A stretch of 15,785 bases of DNA from Gammaproteobacteria bacterium (lineage in GTDB: Bacteria > Pseudomonadota > Gammaproteobacteria > Eutrophobiales > Eutrophobiaceae), in the NCBI GenBank assembly GCA_016844485.1, contig JAENIZ010000013.1, positions 1 to 15,785 on the forward strand. Direction: 5' to 3'. This document shows positions 13,910-15,785 of this stretch, in pieces; positions within the stretch are counted from its first letter, which is position 1, and each line of letters opens with the position of its first letter. Under the pieces are notes generated by a model, which worked only from the letters and a program-made list of their open reading frames with translations, did no database searches and was not told the DNA's origin. The position numbers and the translations under genes were made by a program.

Positions 13910-14305
13910 TCATGAATTGATCAGGCGGTTGGTGATCAACCCGTAAAATTCATCGCCGTCGTGAAACAACCAGCCCAGATGTTCCCCGCAATTTGAACAC
14001 ACGGCAATCTGCCAGCGATACCCTGCAAACCAGGTATGTTCTGCTATCGCCGGACCGACCTGCGAACACCCCGGTGCGTGCCGGAAACAACCGATGTCAA
14101 ATACAATGTCATTCGGATTTATGCAGGTATGAAAATGACTGTTGTTGACGACGATGCGTTCACCTTCACTACTGATGATATGGCCACACGCCCTGCATAA
14201 GAGTGATTTTTCATTTATAGTTTGTGTTTTCTTTACAACGGCCTCAGCAGGTCCCTCAAGGTCCCGGACTGATCTATCAAAAAATTGCAGAACGAGTGTG
14301 GCCAT
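13910..14305 (-). CDS. Bacterial cereblon-type CULT-domain protein
   Basis: A 131-residue stand-alone CULT domain (the thalidomide-binding domain of cereblon) with a 36-residue N-terminal extension. Zinc cysteines are Cys37, Cys40, Cys103 and Cys106 (CRAC and CSNC). The tri-tryptophan pocket is present as Trp92, Trp98 and Trp112. Their spacings (6 and 14) equal those of human CRBN Trp380/386/400. His90 and Phe114 take the places of His378 and Phe402. Bacterial homologues include MsCI4 of Magnetospirillum; the natural ligand and role are not firmly known. Proposed ligands in eukaryotes are C-terminal cyclic imides on proteins. The ATG at 14305 has AAGG 7 bases upstream. The frame continues upstream to 14515 only as an overlap with the permease gene. 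It lies 20 bases after the permease stop, so the two are probably one operon. Confidence 0.9.
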   Translation of the reverse strand: MATLVLQFFDRSVRDLEGPAEAVVKKTQTINEKSLLCRACGHIISSEGERIVVNNSHFHTCINPNDIVFDIGCFRHAPGCSQVGPAIAEHTWFAGYRWQIAVCSNCGEHLGWLFHDGDEFYGLITNRLINS

Positions 14306-14325
14306 GATGCACCTTACGGCTTGCG

Positions 14326-15129
14326 CTAAACCAGCATGCGTATTCCAACACCGGCCAGCACGACCGCAAAGATGCGTTTTAATGACTTGACAGGCAAAGT
14401 ATGGGTCAGACGTGCGCCTAGCGGCGCAAACAGCACACTGGCAATGAGAATAACAGTCGCGGCCGGCCAATAGACATATCCGGTACTGCCGGCAGGCAAA
14501 TTTTCTGAATCCCATCCGGTAATCATCATGGCAATAGTACCAACCAGCGCTATCGGCAGACCACTGGCCGATGATGTTGCAATCGCATTGCGGATATTGA
14601 CATTACACCATAACAGAAAGGGCACGGTAAGCGTGCCACCACCAATACCGAGCAGTGTCGATAACGTGCCGATGCCGCTACCGGCAAGAAACATGCCGCC
14701 ACGTGCGGGCAATTCACGGTGCGCAGACGCTTTTATATCAAAACCGATTTGAACGGCGACCAGTATTTCAAACACTCCAAAGGCAACCCGCAGACTATTA
14801 CTCGCAAGATGATCCGCAATTATTGCTCCCAGCAGCCCGCCCAGAATAATTCCCGGCACAAATAATTTAACCTGGGACCACAAAACGGCCCCATGCCGAT
14901 GATGAGTAAAAGTGGAGGAGATCGATGTGAAAACGATAGTCGCCAGTGAAGTCGCCACGGCCAGGTGCATCAGGATTTCTGCGGGCAAGCCCTGCCGGAT
15001 AAAGAGATATAACAGCGCAGGCACAATAACGAGCCCGCCCCCCAGGCCCAGAAGACCGCCAATAATACCCGCCAGGGCGCCCACCAGCAGGTAGGCAAGC
15101 AAAACGGGTATTTCTGTCTCTACTATCAT
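14326..15129 (-). CDS. TauE/SafE family membrane permease
   Basis: A 267-residue polytopic inner-membrane protein of the TauE/SafE (DUF81) family, whose members are linked to export of sulfite, sulfoacetate or other small anions. The first half has the glycine-rich LVGALAGIIGGLLGLGGGLVIVPALL (about 15-40), and a similar repeat appears later (GIGTLSTLLGIGGGTLTVPFLL). This is the internal duplication of the family, with about eight membrane helices expected. The start at 15129 has only a weak AAGAAA upstream. With sat in the same window, sulfite or sulfate-related transport is plausible, but substrate cannot be read from sequence. The CULT gene follows at 20 bases. Confidence 0.92.
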   Translation of the reverse strand: MIVETEIPVLLAYLLVGALAGIIGGLLGLGGGLVIVPALLYLFIRQGLPAEILMHLAVATSLATIVFTSISSTFTHHRHGAVLWSQVKLFVPGIILGGLLGAIIADHLASNSLRVAFGVFEILVAVQIGFDIKASAHRELPARGGMFLAGSGIGTLSTLLGIGGGTLTVPFLLWCNVNIRNAIATSSASGLPIALVGTIAMMITGWDSENLPAGSTGYVYWPAATVILIASVLFAPLGARLTHTLPVKSLKRIFAVVLAGVGIRMLV

Positions 15130-15189
15130 TACGATTTCTTGCTACATTTTAACCAGTTAAAAACTTGTTTTTTCGGCCATTATTATTGC

Positions 15190-15217
15190 ACAGGCGATAT
15201 AAAAAAGTTGCGCCTGT
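15190..15217. other. Inverted repeat in the divergent gap before slt
   Basis: ACAGGCG (15190-15196) and CGCCTGT (15211-15217) are perfect inverted repeats separated by a 14-base A-rich loop. This lies between the divergent permease and slt genes, about 100 bases before the slt start. It may be an operator or an RNA hairpin; nothing else identifies it. Confidence 0.45.
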
Positions 15218-15318
15218 AAAGATAAATAAGGACAATTCTTAAAGCAGTTAATAAGACAATTCATCCGATGCTATTCAATTATCAGAAAAAAATGACCGGG
15301 GAGAAGGCTGTTGTTGAT

Positions 15319-15785
15319 ATGTCGCAACGCATCTTCTCATCGCTCGTATTGATGACCATCATCAACCTGCTCGCATTTACGCAGGGCGTGAACGGGGCAA
15401 CGATCGAAGAGCAACGCAAACAATACCAGGACGCCAAGAAGGCATTACAGGCCGGCAACCTGACAAAATTTACCACCCTTGCAGAAAATCTCACTGACTA
15501 TCCGTTACACCCCTATTTGCGTTACAACTACCTGCAACCAAGACTGCACAAGGTCAATGCAGATGAAATCCGGGAATTTATTGAACAACACGATGATTTC
15601 CTGCTGACCGATCAACTGCGCACACAATGGCTGAGACACCTTGCCAGAACCGGCCAATGGCAAATTTTTCTCGACAATTATACGCCGCAACAAGACACCA
15701 CCCTGCAATGTTATCAATTACTCGCACGCATCAAGACCGGCAATCTTACCTACTTGCTTGAAGACACTCGCACACTCTGGCTGGC
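15319..15785 (+). CDS. slt: Soluble lytic murein transglycosylase, N-terminal part (cut by window end)
   Basis: An open frame runs off the 3' end of the window (155 codons seen). It begins with a signal peptide (MSQRIFSSLVLMTIINLLAF...GVNGA) and continues into helices typical of the Slt70 superhelical U-domain: YQDAKKALQAGNL, LAENLTDYPLHPYLRYNYL, FLLTDQLRTQWLRHLARTGQW and the LQCYQLLARIKTGN repeat. Slt70 cleaves peptidoglycan glycan strands to 1,6-anhydromuropeptides in the periplasm; its catalytic domain would be beyond the window. Upstream in-frame ATGs at 15292 and 15268 are possible. A GGGGAGAAGG stretch precedes 15319 at a slightly long distance. The gene is divergent from the permease. 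Confidence 0.85.
   Translation, partial: MSQRIFSSLVLMTIINLLAFTQGVNGATIEEQRKQYQDAKKALQAGNLTKFTTLAENLTDYPLHPYLRYNYLQPRLHKVNADEIREFIEQHDDFLLTDQLRTQWLRHLARTGQWQIFLDNYTPQQDTTLQCYQLLARIKTGNLTYLLEDTRTLWL

Noticed and set aside
14306..14515. 70-residue extension of the CULT protein
   Set aside because: It lies almost wholly in the coding region of the permease in another frame, is rich in residues typical of shadow translation, and the ATG at 14305 has its own ribosome site.

Overview
The window looks like chromosomal DNA from a gammaproteobacterium, most likely from a sulfur-oxidising or other chemolithotrophic lineage. Three arrangements support the class: rhlB divergent from trxA-rho, lptM directly before lysA, and glnA followed by a DUF4124 gene. 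The sulfur link is inference. It rests on a Met3-type ATP sulfurylase (sat) standing alone with no assimilatory cys genes beside it, and on a TauE/SafE permease. I cannot name a genus. No prophage, integrase, transposase or CRISPR array is visible.

Layout. 1-2400 (minus strand): glnA with its terminator, a decaying DUF4124 periplasmic-protein gene downstream, and upstream of glnA a complete nitrogen-control region with a sigma-54 -24/-12 promoter and two 17-bp NtrC-type palindromes 31 bp apart. 2387-4600 (minus): lptM, lysA and a SAM methyltransferase, with a 133-bp inverted-repeat-ended element between the last two. 4703-6706: a carboxylesterase (plus) converging on rhlB (minus), separated by two head-to-head arrays of a heptanucleotide that include both stop codons. 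6814-8590 (plus): trxA and rho, followed at once by a second copy of the short element. 8742-11340: sat, a small DUF1496-like protein, a NUDIX hydrolase with a zinc ribbon and a cupin protein. 11368-12396: hemH. 12439-13596 (minus): an unlisted 49-residue DRR-repeat micro-protein, yjbQ and a DUF1499 membrane protein. 13630-15129: a DUF3862 lipoprotein converging on a bacterial cereblon-type CULT-domain protein, which sits behind a TauE/SafE permease. 15319-end (plus): the N-terminal part of a soluble lytic transglycosylase.

Most genes are housekeeping: nitrogen assimilation, lysine and peptidoglycan precursor synthesis, RNA metabolism, redox, haem. The most interesting items are the stand-alone CULT protein, in which the three tryptophans, the histidine and the zinc cysteines of the thalidomide-binding pocket keep the spacing of human cereblon; the dispersed short element; the inverted heptamer array; the intact glnA enhancer/promoter; the DRR micro-protein; and the multiply damaged DUF4124 gene. 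I see no clear multi-gene undescribed system.
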